Made by a program: the position numbers and the translations under genes
Source: Niveibacterium umoris
Lineage (GTDB): Bacteria; Pseudomonadota; Gammaproteobacteria; Burkholderiales; Rhodocyclaceae
NCBI RefSeq assembly: GCF_014197015.1
Contig: NZ_JACIET010000001.1
Coordinates: 1,922,001-1,986,000, forward strand
DNA: 64,000 bases
Direction: 5' to 3'
Part shown: piece by piece, positions 39,955 to 49,082 of the stretch
Layout of the letters: the number at the start of each line of letters is the position of its first letter
How positions within the stretch are numbered: the first letter of the stretch is position 1
Notes under the pieces: model-generated
Seen by the model: only the letters and a program-made list of their open reading frames with translations
The model's database searches: none
What the model was told of the DNA's origin: nothing

Positions 39955-40421
39955 GCGAAGAACGCGGACTGGATCTTCTGCTGTGGCGCCATGCCGAAGC
40001 GGTGGATGGATTTCCCGACGCAGCGCGAACACTCAGCCCGCGTGGCGAACGCCAGGCCGAGCGCATGGCGGCCTGGCTTGATCAGCACGCACCGAAGGAC
40101 CTGCGGGTGGTGGTCAGCCCGGCCACGCGGACGCGCCAGACCGTCGCCCCCCTCCAGCGCGAGCATGAGATCAGCGCACAGGTCGGCACCGACGCCTCGG
40201 CCGAAGACGTCCTCAGTGCGGCGGGTTGGCCGGACGCCAATGGCGCCGTGCTGATTGTCGGACACCAGCCAACCCTTGGGCAGGTCGCGGCAACCCTGCT
40301 CGGCCAACCCGGGGCGGATATCTCCTTCAAGAAGGGCGCACTGTGGTGGTTCCGCGTGCGCGAGCGATTCGGCGTGCGTGAGACAGTACTGCGTGCGGTG
40401 ATCCCCGCCGAACTGGTTTGA
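39951..40421 (+). CDS. sixA: Phosphohistidine phosphatase SixA
   Basis: SixA removes phosphate from histidine on phosphotransfer proteins (ArcB HPt domain or the nitrogen PTS). The 156-residue protein is a histidine-phosphatase-fold enzyme: the catalytic RHA motif is at R13-H14-A15 (LLLWRHAEA), a second Arg-rich patch is SPATRTRQT, and the second catalytic His is in LIVGHQPTLG. The start overlaps the CYTH-CHAD stop (ATGA). Ended by a terminator. Confidence 0.93.
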   Translation: MSEERGLDLLLWRHAEAVDGFPDAARTLSPRGERQAERMAAWLDQHAPKDLRVVVSPATRTRQTVAPLQREHEISAQVGTDASAEDVLSAAGWPDANGAVLIVGHQPTLGQVAATLLGQPGADISFKKGALWWFRVRERFGVRETVLRAVIPAELV

Positions 40422-40441
40422 ATCGGCCGATCGCAAACAAA

Positions 40442-40471
40442 AATGGCGCACCTTGGTGCGCCATTCGTTTT
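40442..40471. terminator. Bidirectional terminator between sixA and aroG
   Basis: Perfect 11-bp stem AATGGCGCACC/GGTGCGCCATT (40442-40465) with a very short apical turn, followed by CGTTTT on the plus strand and TTTGTTTG on the minus strand. Confidence 0.87.
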
Positions 40472-40488
40472 ACTGCGTGCTGCGTGAC

Positions 40489-41571
40489 TCAGTCGGAAGT
40501 CGCCCGCGCCACACGGCGCTGGCGCACCGCAGAGGCCAGCGTCTCCAGCACGCCAAGGCTGTCTTCCCAGCCGATGCAGGCGTCGGTGATGCTCTTGCCG
40601 TACTCGAGCGCCTTGCCCGGCACCAGATCCTGACGGCCATCCTTGAGGTGCGACTCGACCATCACGCCGATGATGCGCTCCTCGCCTGCGGCCATCTGCG
40701 CGCCGACGTCCTGCGCCACAACGATCTGGCGCTCGTACTTCTTGCTGCTGTTGGCGTGCGAGAAGTCGACCATCACCTTGGCCGCAACGCTGGAAGCAGC
40801 CAGTTCCTTGCATGCGGCATCCACGCTCGCAGCGTCGTAGTTGGTGGTCTTCCCGCCACGCAGGATCACGTGGCAATCCTCGTTGCCGCCGGTCGACACG
40901 ATCGCCGAGTGGCCGGCCTTGGTGACCGACAGGAAATGGTGCGGGCTCGCCGCCGCCTTGATCGCGTCCACCGCGATCTTGACGTTGCCATCGGTGCCGT
41001 TCTTGAAACCCACCGGGCACGACAAACCCGAAGCCAGTTCGCGATGCACCTGCGATTCCGTGGTGCGTGCGCCGATCGCGCCCCAGGAGATCAGGTCCGC
41101 GATGTACTGCGGGGTGATCATGTCGAGGAACTCGGTCGCGCAGGGCAGACCCATCTCGTTGATCTCCCACAGCAGCTCGCGGGCGATGCGGATACCTTCG
41201 TTGATCTTGAAGCTGCCGTCGAGCATCGGGTCGTTGATCAGCCCCTTCCAGCCCACGGTGGTGCGCGGCTTCTCGAAATACACGCGCATCACGATCAGCA
41301 GATCGTCGCGCAGGCGGTCGGCTTCGGCCTTAAGCTTGCGGGCGTAGTCTTTGGCGGCCTCGACGTCGTGGATCGAACACGGCCCGATCACAACCAGCAG
41401 TCGATCGTCCTGACCGTGCAGAATGCGGTGGATGCCGCTGCGAGCATCATAGGCAGTCTGGGCGGCCTGCGGCGTGGCCGGAAACTCACGCAGCACATGG
41501 GCGGGCGGCACCAGTTCCTTGATTTCACGGATGCGGACGTCGTCGATGTGCAGGCGGGTTGAAGCGTTCAT
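40489..41571 (-). CDS. aroG: 3-deoxy-7-phosphoheptulonate synthase (class I)
   Basis: This enzyme condenses phosphoenolpyruvate and erythrose 4-phosphate, the first step of aromatic amino acid synthesis. The 360-residue protein has LLVVIGPCSIHD (metal Cys), FEKPRTTVGWKGLINDP, and VMVDFSHANSSKKYERQ, which are the type I AroFGH hallmarks. Which amino acid feeds back (Phe, Tyr or Trp) cannot be read safely. The ATG at 41571 (MNASTRLHIDD) is chosen over the frame extension to 41625. Monocistronic, with a terminator. Confidence 0.95.
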   Translation of the reverse strand: MNASTRLHIDDVRIREIKELVPPAHVLREFPATPQAAQTAYDARSGIHRILHGQDDRLLVVIGPCSIHDVEAAKDYARKLKAEADRLRDDLLIVMRVYFEKPRTTVGWKGLINDPMLDGSFKINEGIRIARELLWEINEMGLPCATEFLDMITPQYIADLISWGAIGARTTESQVHRELASGLSCPVGFKNGTDGNVKIAVDAIKAAASPHHFLSVTKAGHSAIVSTGGNEDCHVILRGGKTTNYDAASVDAACKELAASSVAAKVMVDFSHANSSKKYERQIVVAQDVGAQMAAGEERIIGVMVESHLKDGRQDLVPGKALEYGKSITDACIGWEDSLGVLETLASAVRQRRVARATSD

Positions 41572-41682
41572 GATTTCCGGTTCCAGGTGGGGCATCAGTA
41601 AAGCGTGCGCAATTTTTTGCGCCACATCTCAAGACAAGCGCACGATTATAGCTGAACTCATCGCGACACTCCGCGGTGCACC

Positions 41683-42780
41683 ATGACAGATCGCAAGCTC
41701 GACCCGTTCGTCCAGCCCCTTTCCGGTTTTCGCGGCCGCGGCGCCGCCACGCGCCCGGACGGCCGTTTCGAGTCGATGACGCGCGAAGCCTTCGACGATG
41801 GCTGGACGCAGCCGGAGCGCGATGCCGCACCACCCACCGAGCTGATTGTCGATACGGCCAAGAGCGTGATCGTCGAGTCAAAGTCCCCCGACATCCCGTT
41901 CGAACGCTCGATCAACCCTTATCGCGGCTGCGAGCACGGCTGCAGCTACTGCTTCGCTCGCCCCACGCACAGTTACCTGGGCTTCTCGCCGGGCATCGAT
42001 TTCGAAACGCGCATCCTCTGGAAGCCCGACGCGCCGGCGGTGCTCAAACGCGAACTCGCGCGACACAGCTATCGCTGCAGACCGATCGCGCTCGGCATCA
42101 ACACGGACGGTTGGCAGCCGGTCGAACGCAAGCTCGGCCTCACCCGCAAGCTGCTCGAAGTCCTGTGTGAATGCCGCCACCCGGTCAGCATCGTCACCAA
42201 GAGCGCGCTGATCGAAAGGGATCTGGATCTGCTTGCCGACATGGCGCGTGACGATCTGGTGCAGGTGATGTTCTCGGTCACGACGCTCGACCGCACGCTC
42301 GCCCGCGCGATGGAGCCGCGCGCAGCAGCGCCGGAGCGTCGCCTCGCCGCGATGCGCGCCCTGCATCAAGCTGGCGTGCCGGTCGGCGTTCTGTTCGCGC
42401 CGCTCATTCCGGCCCTCAACGACCACGAACTCGAAGCGGTGCTGCACGCTTCACAAGAATCCGGCGCCGACACCGCAGGCTATGTTCTGCTACGGCTGCC
42501 GCATGAGCTCAAGGATCTGTTTCCCGACTGGCTCGAACGGCATGTGCCGGGTCGTGCAAAACATGTGCTGAGTGTGTTGCGGCAGATGCACGACGGCGCG
42601 CTCTACGACTCGCGCTTCGGGCAGCGCATGCGCGGCAATGGCGTATTCGCCGATCTGTATGCCGCCCGCTTCCTGCGTGCAAGCGAGCGGCTGGGGCTCA
42701 ACCGTCAGCGCAAACCTCTGAACACGCTGGCGTTCAAACCCCCTCGAGACAATCCGGCTCAGCAGGACCTGTTCGACTGA
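41683..42780 (+). CDS. PA0069-family radical SAM protein
   Basis: A 365-residue radical SAM protein with the cluster motif CEHGCSYC (C83, C87, C90) in INPYRGCEHGCSYCFARPTH, matching the SplB-related PA0069 family. It also has the downstream GINTDGWQPVERKLG and HPVSIVTKSALIERDLDLL strands of the partial TIM barrel. The family's reaction is unproven; a DNA repair role related to spore photoproduct lyase has been suggested from similarity. The gene is divergent from aroG; its 3' end overlaps the convergent esterase gene by 22 bases. Confidence 0.9.
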   Translation: MTDRKLDPFVQPLSGFRGRGAATRPDGRFESMTREAFDDGWTQPERDAAPPTELIVDTAKSVIVESKSPDIPFERSINPYRGCEHGCSYCFARPTHSYLGFSPGIDFETRILWKPDAPAVLKRELARHSYRCRPIALGINTDGWQPVERKLGLTRKLLEVLCECRHPVSIVTKSALIERDLDLLADMARDDLVQVMFSVTTLDRTLARAMEPRAAAPERRLAAMRALHQAGVPVGVLFAPLIPALNDHELEAVLHASQESGADTAGYVLLRLPHELKDLFPDWLERHVPGRAKHVLSVLRQMHDGALYDSRFGQRMRGNGVFADLYAARFLRASERLGLNRQRKPLNTLAFKPPRDNPAQQDLFD

Positions 42781-43802
42781 CCAGCCGACCACACACGCCG
42801 GCGTTGCAGCCATAGCGCGACGAAGCCCAGCGCGGCAAGGCCAATCACGCCAGGCTCGGGCACTGCGGCGGTATACAGCCCGTCGGCGAGCATCTCGTGC
42901 ACCCGGGTGGTCGGGTGCTCCCAATCCCAGAAGAGGTACTTCGACCAGTCGGACGGCGTGACCGCACAGGCAGTCGCAAGGCAACCCTCGCTGATGTTCG
43001 CGAGGCCGAGCGAATCGGCGTCGGCAATCACACCTTCAAGGAACCCGAAAGTGTCAAAGCGGTCGACTCGCCCCGGCGCCAGAGCGTCGATACTGTCGAG
43101 TGCGCCGCTGAGCGCAGCATTGAAACCAAGGCTCAAACCAGTGGCCGCACCAACGGCGGCCGGGCCGGCAGCCACCGCGCCAGGGGTGCGCCCAAGGTTG
43201 GGCATGTTGGCCACCAGCACGTGTTGTGCGCCAGACATCACCAGCGTCTGCGTGATCACCGCGATGTTGGTGACCGCCTCGATCACCGCCGCGGTGTAAG
43301 CGGCCGGCGGGCTCGACGGGTCGCGCATCAGCGCCGCAAAGTCGTTCGGCCCTCCCCACACCACATAGAGCGCGCTGGCGTCGACCAGGTTTGTCGCCAT
43401 GTAACGATCGAGCTGGGTGCGCATCCCCGGCAGGTCGGCACCTGCGATCGGCGGAAGATCCTTGTACAGCGGATCATGGAAAACGGCGTTGTCGGTTCCT
43501 GTGTATGCGCCGGACACCGCGTAGTTATGCACCTGGCTGCCACTGAGCCCGAGGCGTGCAGCGAGGTAGTCCGCAGATACCGGACCATTGCTGTAGCGAC
43601 CGTCGTAGTAATACGGCGCACTCGGCATGAATCCGCCGGTGGCGGCATACATGTTGCCCGTATCGGAAAGCGAATCGCCGATGAGGACGAGCTGACTGAA
43701 GACCGGCGATGCGAAGACCGGCGCGGACGCACCGACGACCGACACAACAAGCGCGAGCAACGCGCGCGCCACGCGCAATGACAAACGACTATCCTGAATC
43801 AT
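42759..43802 (-). CDS. GDSL-family esterase/lipase with PEP-CTERM sorting signal
   Basis: A 347-residue secreted protein. It has a signal peptide (about 1-32), the GDSL motif with nucleophile Ser in LVLIGDSLSDTGNMYAATGG, block III-like VVWGGPNDFAAL, and block V Asp/His in WDWEHPTTRVHEML. At the C terminus there is a textbook PEP-CTERM signal: VPEPGVIGLAALGFVALWLQ followed by RRR. This tag is cut by an exosortase in Gram-negative bacteria that make exopolysaccharide. The substrate of the esterase is unknown. Start chosen at ATG 43802; the frame runs on to 43859. Confidence 0.9.
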   Translation of the reverse strand: MIQDSRLSLRVARALLALVVSVVGASAPVFASPVFSQLVLIGDSLSDTGNMYAATGGFMPSAPYYYDGRYSNGPVSADYLAARLGLSGSQVHNYAVSGAYTGTDNAVFHDPLYKDLPPIAGADLPGMRTQLDRYMATNLVDASALYVVWGGPNDFAALMRDPSSPPAAYTAAVIEAVTNIAVITQTLVMSGAQHVLVANMPNLGRTPGAVAAGPAAVGAATGLSLGFNAALSGALDSIDALAPGRVDRFDTFGFLEGVIADADSLGLANISEGCLATACAVTPSDWSKYLFWDWEHPTTRVHEMLADGLYTAAVPEPGVIGLAALGFVALWLQRRRVWSAGQSNRSC

Positions 43803-44236
43803 GACGAGCCTCCCATGAACGATGGCTGATGCGACCCGGCCGAGCCCCGGATCAGGCATGCCGTTCAGGTAACTCTAGCTTCGGTACCGGATGCGTCCAG
43901 ATGGGCTCGCCCGATTTCTGGGCGCAGCCGTGATGTGCTTATCGGTAGGGGACAAATGGGTGTCATGGCAGGAAGCGCACGACGCGGAGCCTGCCTGAAA
44001 GGGAAAATTACCCACACCGTTCGCGCCGGCTGCAAGCAGTGCCGTCAGACATTCGTGCGACCGATGGGATGCCGTTTGGACGCTGTATCGCGCGTCGAAA
44101 AAGGGGGCTCCGGAAAAGGCTCTCAACGCTGATCGCCATCGGTCGGCCGGCGCAACGCCCTTGTGTCCCATCGAACGCGATGCGCGGCTCGTGCATCGCT
44201 ACCCTGCCCTTGCCATCCGGGTAGCGATGCGGTCCG
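43803..44236. other. Gene-poor gap between the PEP-CTERM esterase and cysA
   Basis: A stretch of 434 bases without a gene I can support. A 98-codon minus-strand frame (43875-44171) contains CASCHDTH, which looks like a haem c site, but it has no signal peptide, no family resemblance and only one motif, so I do not call it. The esterase promoter should lie at 43803-43900. A perfect inverted repeat lies at 44193-44230, next to the cysA stop. Confidence 0.5.
44193..44230 (-). terminator. Inverted repeat after cysA, possible terminator
   Basis: Perfect 12-bp arms GCATCGCTACCC (44193-44204) and GGGTAGCGATGC (44219-44230) are separated by 14 bases, 6 bases after the cysA stop. No T-run follows on the minus strand, so it is either a weak terminator or an mRNA-end stabiliser. 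Confidence 0.5.
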
Positions 44237-45298
<1,062 letters not shown>

Positions 45299-45329
45299 TG
45301 CTTGTTCTCGCTGTTTCGTTCCCGGTCGA

Positions 45330-46202
45330 TCAAAGCGTACCCGTCCGCTCCGGCGGCAGCGCCGCCGACAACACCTCTGTTTCACGTCGCATACGCCACT
45401 CGACAAAAGTCTTGGCCACAAGGGTGACGAGCGCCAGCAAGGCAAGGATGCTCGCGGCGGCGAACGCCCCGATCGCGTTGTACTCGTTGTAGAGAATCTC
45501 GACATGCAATGGCAGCGTGTTGGTCTCGCCGCGGATGTGGCCGGACACCACGCTCACCGCACCGAACTCGCCCATCGCCCGCGCGTTGGCGAGGATCACG
45601 CCGTACAGCAGACCCCACTTGATGTTGGGCAGCGTCACGCGCCAGAACATCTGCCAGCCGGAGGCGCCAAGCGACACGGCTGCCTCTTCCTCGTCACGCC
45701 CCTGCGCCTGCATCAGCGGGATCAGCTCGCGGGCGATGTAAGGCACGGTGATGAACAGGGTCGCGATGACCATGCCCGGCACAGCAAAGATGATCTTGAT
45801 GTCATGCGCGGCGAGCCACGGCCCGAACCAGCCCTGCGCACCGAAGATCAGGATGAACAGCAGGCCGGCCACCACTGGACTGACCGCGAATGGCAGATCG
45901 ATCAAGGTCGTCAGCAGGCTCTTGCCGCGGAAGTCGAACTTGGCGATGGCCCAGGCGGCAGCGACGCCAAAAGCCACGTTGAGCGGCAAGACCAGCAGCG
46001 CGATCGCGAGCGTGAGCGATGCGGCCTTCAGGGTGTCTGGCTCCTTCAAGGCTTCGACGTACAACGCCCACCCTTTGGCGAGCGCCTCGCTGAACACCGC
46101 CGCAAGCGGCAACGCAAGAAACAGGAACAGGAAGGCGAACGCAAGGCCACACAGCAGCCAGCGCACCCGGCGTGATTCGGTGGTGGCGATGCGGCGACTC
46201 AT
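45330..46202 (-). CDS. cysW: Sulfate ABC transporter permease CysW
   Basis: CysW is one of two inner-membrane channel subunits of the sulfate importer. The 290-residue protein has about six membrane spans and the EAA-like coupling motif [22 protein letters not shown], which docks on CysA, followed by [17 protein letters not shown]. Its start overlaps the cysT stop by four bases; the gap to cysA is 31 bases. Confidence 0.95.
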   Translation of the reverse strand: MSRRIATTESRRVRWLLCGLAFAFLFLFLALPLAAVFSEALAKGWALYVEALKEPDTLKAASLTLAIALLVLPLNVAFGVAAAWAIAKFDFRGKSLLTTLIDLPFAVSPVVAGLLFILIFGAQGWFGPWLAAHDIKIIFAVPGMVIATLFITVPYIARELIPLMQAQGRDEEEAAVSLGASGWQMFWRVTLPNIKWGLLYGVILANARAMGEFGAVSVVSGHIRGETNTLPLHVEILYNEYNAIGAFAAASILALLALVTLVAKTFVEWRMRRETEVLSAALPPERTGTL

Positions 46203-47083
46203 GCCGAGGCCCCTTCAAGTCGTGCGCCCGGCGCGGCCGCCTCGACCGGCGTGCGACCGGTGTGCCGGTTTGCCGCCCACCACTGCAACACGTTGATCGA
46301 CAGCAAGAGCACGAAGGAGATCACCAGCATCACAACCGCCAGCACCGTGGCCCCGACCAGATCGTACTGCTCCAGTTTCGAGATGATCAGCAGCGGCGTG
46401 ATCTCGGACACCATCGGCATGTTCCCCGCGATGAAGATCACCGACCCGTACTCGCCGATCGCGCGCGAGAACGCCAGCGCGAAGCCGGTCAGCCAGGCGG
46501 GAAAGAGTTGCGGCAGGATCACCCGCCACAGCGTCTGCGCGCGACTTGCGCCGAGCGTGGCCGCCGCCTCTTCCACTTCCGGCTCGATGTCTTCGATCAC
46601 CGGCTGCAGCGTGCGCACCACAAAGGGCAGCGTCACAAACGTCAGTGCGACCATGATGCCAAGCGGGGTAAAGGCAATCTTCACACCGAGGGGCTCGATC
46701 AGGCGACCGAGCCAGCCGTTGCTCGCGTAGAGCGTGGTGAGCGTGATGCCGGCAACCGCGGTCGGCAGCGCGAATGGCAGATCCACCAGCGCATCGACGA
46801 CACGCTTGCCGGGGAAGGGATAACGCACCAACACCCAGGCCACGATGAGGCCGAACACCGCATTGACCAGTGCCGCCACCAGCGAGGTGCCGAAGGTCAC
46901 CCGGTACGCGGCCAGCGCGCGGTCTGCGGTCGCCACCGCCCAGAAGTCGGGCAGGGACAGCGCGCTGCTCTTGGCGACCAGCGCGCCGAGCGGGATCAGC
47001 ACCAGCAGCGAGAGATAGGTGATCGCATAGCCGAGCGACAGGCGAAAGCCCGGCAGTACGTTGTGAGCGGGTGTGCGCGTCAT
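46199..47083 (-). CDS. cysT: Sulfate ABC transporter permease CysT (CysU)
   Basis: CysT is the second permease subunit, pairing with CysW. The 294-residue protein has about six spans and the coupling motif [21 protein letters not shown], then [20 protein letters not shown] at 47083 (MTRTPAHNV) is preferred. It starts 43 bases after the sbp stop and overlaps cysW (ATGA). Confidence 0.95.
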   Translation of the reverse strand: MTRTPAHNVLPGFRLSLGYAITYLSLLVLIPLGALVAKSSALSLPDFWAVATADRALAAYRVTFGTSLVAALVNAVFGLIVAWVLVRYPFPGKRVVDALVDLPFALPTAVAGITLTTLYASNGWLGRLIEPLGVKIAFTPLGIMVALTFVTLPFVVRTLQPVIEDIEPEVEEAAATLGASRAQTLWRVILPQLFPAWLTGFALAFSRAIGEYGSVIFIAGNMPMVSEITPLLIISKLEQYDLVGATVLAVVMLVISFVLLLSINVLQWWAANRHTGRTPVEAAAPGARLEGASA

Positions 47084-47126
47084 GAGAAGCTCAAGGGTCA
47101 CGCGTTCGCCACGCGACCCGATGCGG

Positions 47127-48116
47127 TTACTTGTTCACGTACAGCTGATCGAAGCTGCCGCCGTCCTTGAAATGGGTGGCCGAGGCCTTGCTCCACCCGC
47201 CGAAGACCTCATCCACGGTAAAGGTCTTGATGGCCGGAAACTGTGCGGCGTATTTCTTCAGCACGGCGGCATCGCGCGGGCGCAGGTAGTTCTGGGCGGC
47301 GTTCTCCTGCCCGGCGGGTGACCACAGGTATTCGAGATAGGCCTGCGCCTGCTTGCGCGTGTTGCGCTTGTCCACCGTTTTCTCGATCACAGCGACCGGG
47401 AATTCGGCGAGGATCGACTCGCTCGGGTACACCACTTCGAATTCGCCACGTCCGAATTCACGCGCGATGAGTTCGGCTTCCGATTCAAAGGTGATCAGCA
47501 CGTCGCCCATCTTGCGCTGCATGAATGTCGTCGTCGCATCACGACCGCCAGATGCGAATAGCGGTGCGTTGCGTAGCATCGCTGCCACAAAGCCCTTGGC
47601 GCTCGCTTCGGTCGCCCCCGGCTGGCGCTGCGCCCAGCCCCATGCGGCGAGGTAGCTGTAGCGACCGTTTCCGGTGTTCTTCGGGTGCGGCAGGATCACG
47701 CTGATGCCGCTCTTTGCCAGATCCGGCCAGTTGCGGATCTGTTTCGGATTGCCCTTGCGGACGATGAACACCATCGTCGAGGTATAGGGCGACGCATTGT
47801 TCGGAAACTTCTTGGCCCAATCCGCAGAGACCAGCCCCTTGTCGGCCAGGAACTGGATGTCGGTCGCCTGGTTCATCGTCACCACATCGGCTTCGAGGCC
47901 GTCGGCCACCGCTCGCACCTGCTTGGTCGATCCGGCGTGCGACTGTTTCAGGTCCAGCGTCTCGCCCGTTTTCGTCTTCCACGCGGCGGCAAACAGCGGG
48001 TTGTAGTCCTTGTAGAAATCACGCGCCACGTCGTACGAAACGTTCAGCAGCGAGACTTGCGCCTGCGCGGCGAGCGATACGAGTGCAAGGGCGGTGGCGA
48101 ACAGAATCCGTTTCAT
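47127..48116 (-). CDS. sbp: Periplasmic sulfate-binding protein
   Basis: The soluble receptor that hands sulfate to CysTW. The 329-residue protein has a signal peptide (KRILFATALALVSLAAQA, residues 2-19), then LLNVSYDVARDFYKDYNPLF, DVVTMNQATDIQFLADKG, ISVILPHPKNTGNGRYSYLA and FASGGRDATTTF, all hallmarks of Sbp/CysP. Sbp and thiosulfate-binding CysP are hard to separate by eye; either specificity is possible. First gene of the sbp-cysT-cysW-cysA operon. Confidence 0.93.
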   Translation of the reverse strand: MKRILFATALALVSLAAQAQVSLLNVSYDVARDFYKDYNPLFAAAWKTKTGETLDLKQSHAGSTKQVRAVADGLEADVVTMNQATDIQFLADKGLVSADWAKKFPNNASPYTSTMVFIVRKGNPKQIRNWPDLAKSGISVILPHPKNTGNGRYSYLAAWGWAQRQPGATEASAKGFVAAMLRNAPLFASGGRDATTTFMQRKMGDVLITFESEAELIAREFGRGEFEVVYPSESILAEFPVAVIEKTVDKRNTRKQAQAYLEYLWSPAGQENAAQNYLRPRDAAVLKKYAAQFPAIKTFTVDEVFGGWSKASATHFKDGGSFDQLYVNK

Positions 48117-48225
48117 GAGTCTGGATCTCGTGCAAAGCAAAGCCGAGATTCTCGCCGAGACGCTTAGAACCGAAAATCAATAAATTCGTATTTCAAAAGA
48201 GGTTTTTTGCATAAGACAGACGGGT
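48117..48225 (-). promoter_or_regulatory. Upstream control region of the sulfate uptake operon
   Basis: The segment 48170-48220 is strikingly AT-rich for this genome. On the minus strand it reads CTTATGCAAAAAACCTC then TTTTGAAATACGAATTTATT. It would hold the sbp promoter and, by analogy with other cys operons, a CysB-type LysR regulator site; I see no clean CysB consensus, so the regulator is inference. Confidence 0.45.
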
Positions 48226-48313
48226 CGAGCGCGTTGCGCGCCCACGCCACCTCTCGCGCCGACCGCGCTCACGCGCGTTCTGGCGACGCCGGATCGCGCA
48301 GCCGGGCGCCGGC

Positions 48314-49081
48314 CTAGACAAGATGCAGGCAAAGGCTGTCGAGCAGTTCGCGCTCGCGCTCGGCGAGGTTTGCCGCCTGCGTCGCCGCCTTCAGGTCTTC
48401 CTTGGTCGCCAGCGCCTGGTCCACAAATACCCACTGCTGCCGCGCCAACTGCAGATCCGCGCGGGCGTTCTCGGGCAGGCCTGCGTCCGAATTGAGCGCT
48501 TCAAGCCGCGCAGCAAATGCCTTGCGCTGTTGCTCGATGACCAGTGACACGTCGGGCGCGGCCATGCCCCACTGCCGCGTCAGCGCCAGCCGCGCCATGC
48601 GCTGCGTCAGCATGCGGGCCTCGTTGGCGTCCGACAGGCGCCGCGTGCCCTCGACCGGTTGCGACTGCGCCAGCTGCGCGAACAACTTCATCCCCAGATC
48701 TGCCAGATCCTGCCCCAGCGAGCTGATGCGGCGCACGCCCTCGGGCGCGGGTTTCACCGCCCAGGCCATGCGAAACACGCGCGCCCGCTGCTCGATCAGC
48801 AGCATCTGTTCGCCGCGCACACTGCGCACGAGCAGCGCGACAAGCCGCTCGAAGGCCTGGATCGAATCCTGCATGTGGAGACGGGCGCGATCGACGTCGA
48901 TCCCGACCCCGATCTGGATCCAGTACTTGCCGATGCGTTCGGTGTGCATCGCGAACTGACCGGCCTGATTCAGCACCGACAAGGACGGCGCAGGGGGCTT
49001 CTTGTTTGCGGCCCACAGCGGCGCGCAGCAAAGCGCCGAGGCGCCAAGCAGCATGAAGTCACGTCGCAGGATCGGCTTCAT
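48314..49081 (-). CDS. Tat-exported protein with PilJ-type (type IV pili MCP N-terminal) domain
   Basis: A 255-residue protein with a twin-arginine signal (RRDFMLLGASALCCAPLWA, residues 7-25). The mature part has two helical units of the PilJ/NarX-like sensory kind: LNQAGQFAMHTERIGKYWIQ and later DANEARMLTQRMARLAL, each with the QRM-type core found in the periplasmic half of PilJ chemoreceptors. There is no membrane span, HAMP or signalling domain, so it is a free sensory or binding module. It starts one base after the tldD stop and is on the same strand, so probably in that operon. Function unknown. Confidence 0.78.
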   Translation of the reverse strand: MKPILRRDFMLLGASALCCAPLWAANKKPPAPSLSVLNQAGQFAMHTERIGKYWIQIGVGIDVDRARLHMQDSIQAFERLVALLVRSVRGEQMLLIEQRARVFRMAWAVKPAPEGVRRISSLGQDLADLGMKLFAQLAQSQPVEGTRRLSDANEARMLTQRMARLALTRQWGMAAPDVSLVIEQQRKAFAARLEALNSDAGLPENARADLQLARQQWVFVDQALATKEDLKAATQAANLAERERELLDSLCLHLV

Positions 49082-49082
49082 C

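Noticed and set aside
43875-44171. 98-codon minus-strand frame with a CASCHDTH haem-like motif
   Set aside because: Only one motif, no signal peptide for a c-type cytochrome, no family resemblance in the rest, and it ends in a low-complexity tail; likely chance.
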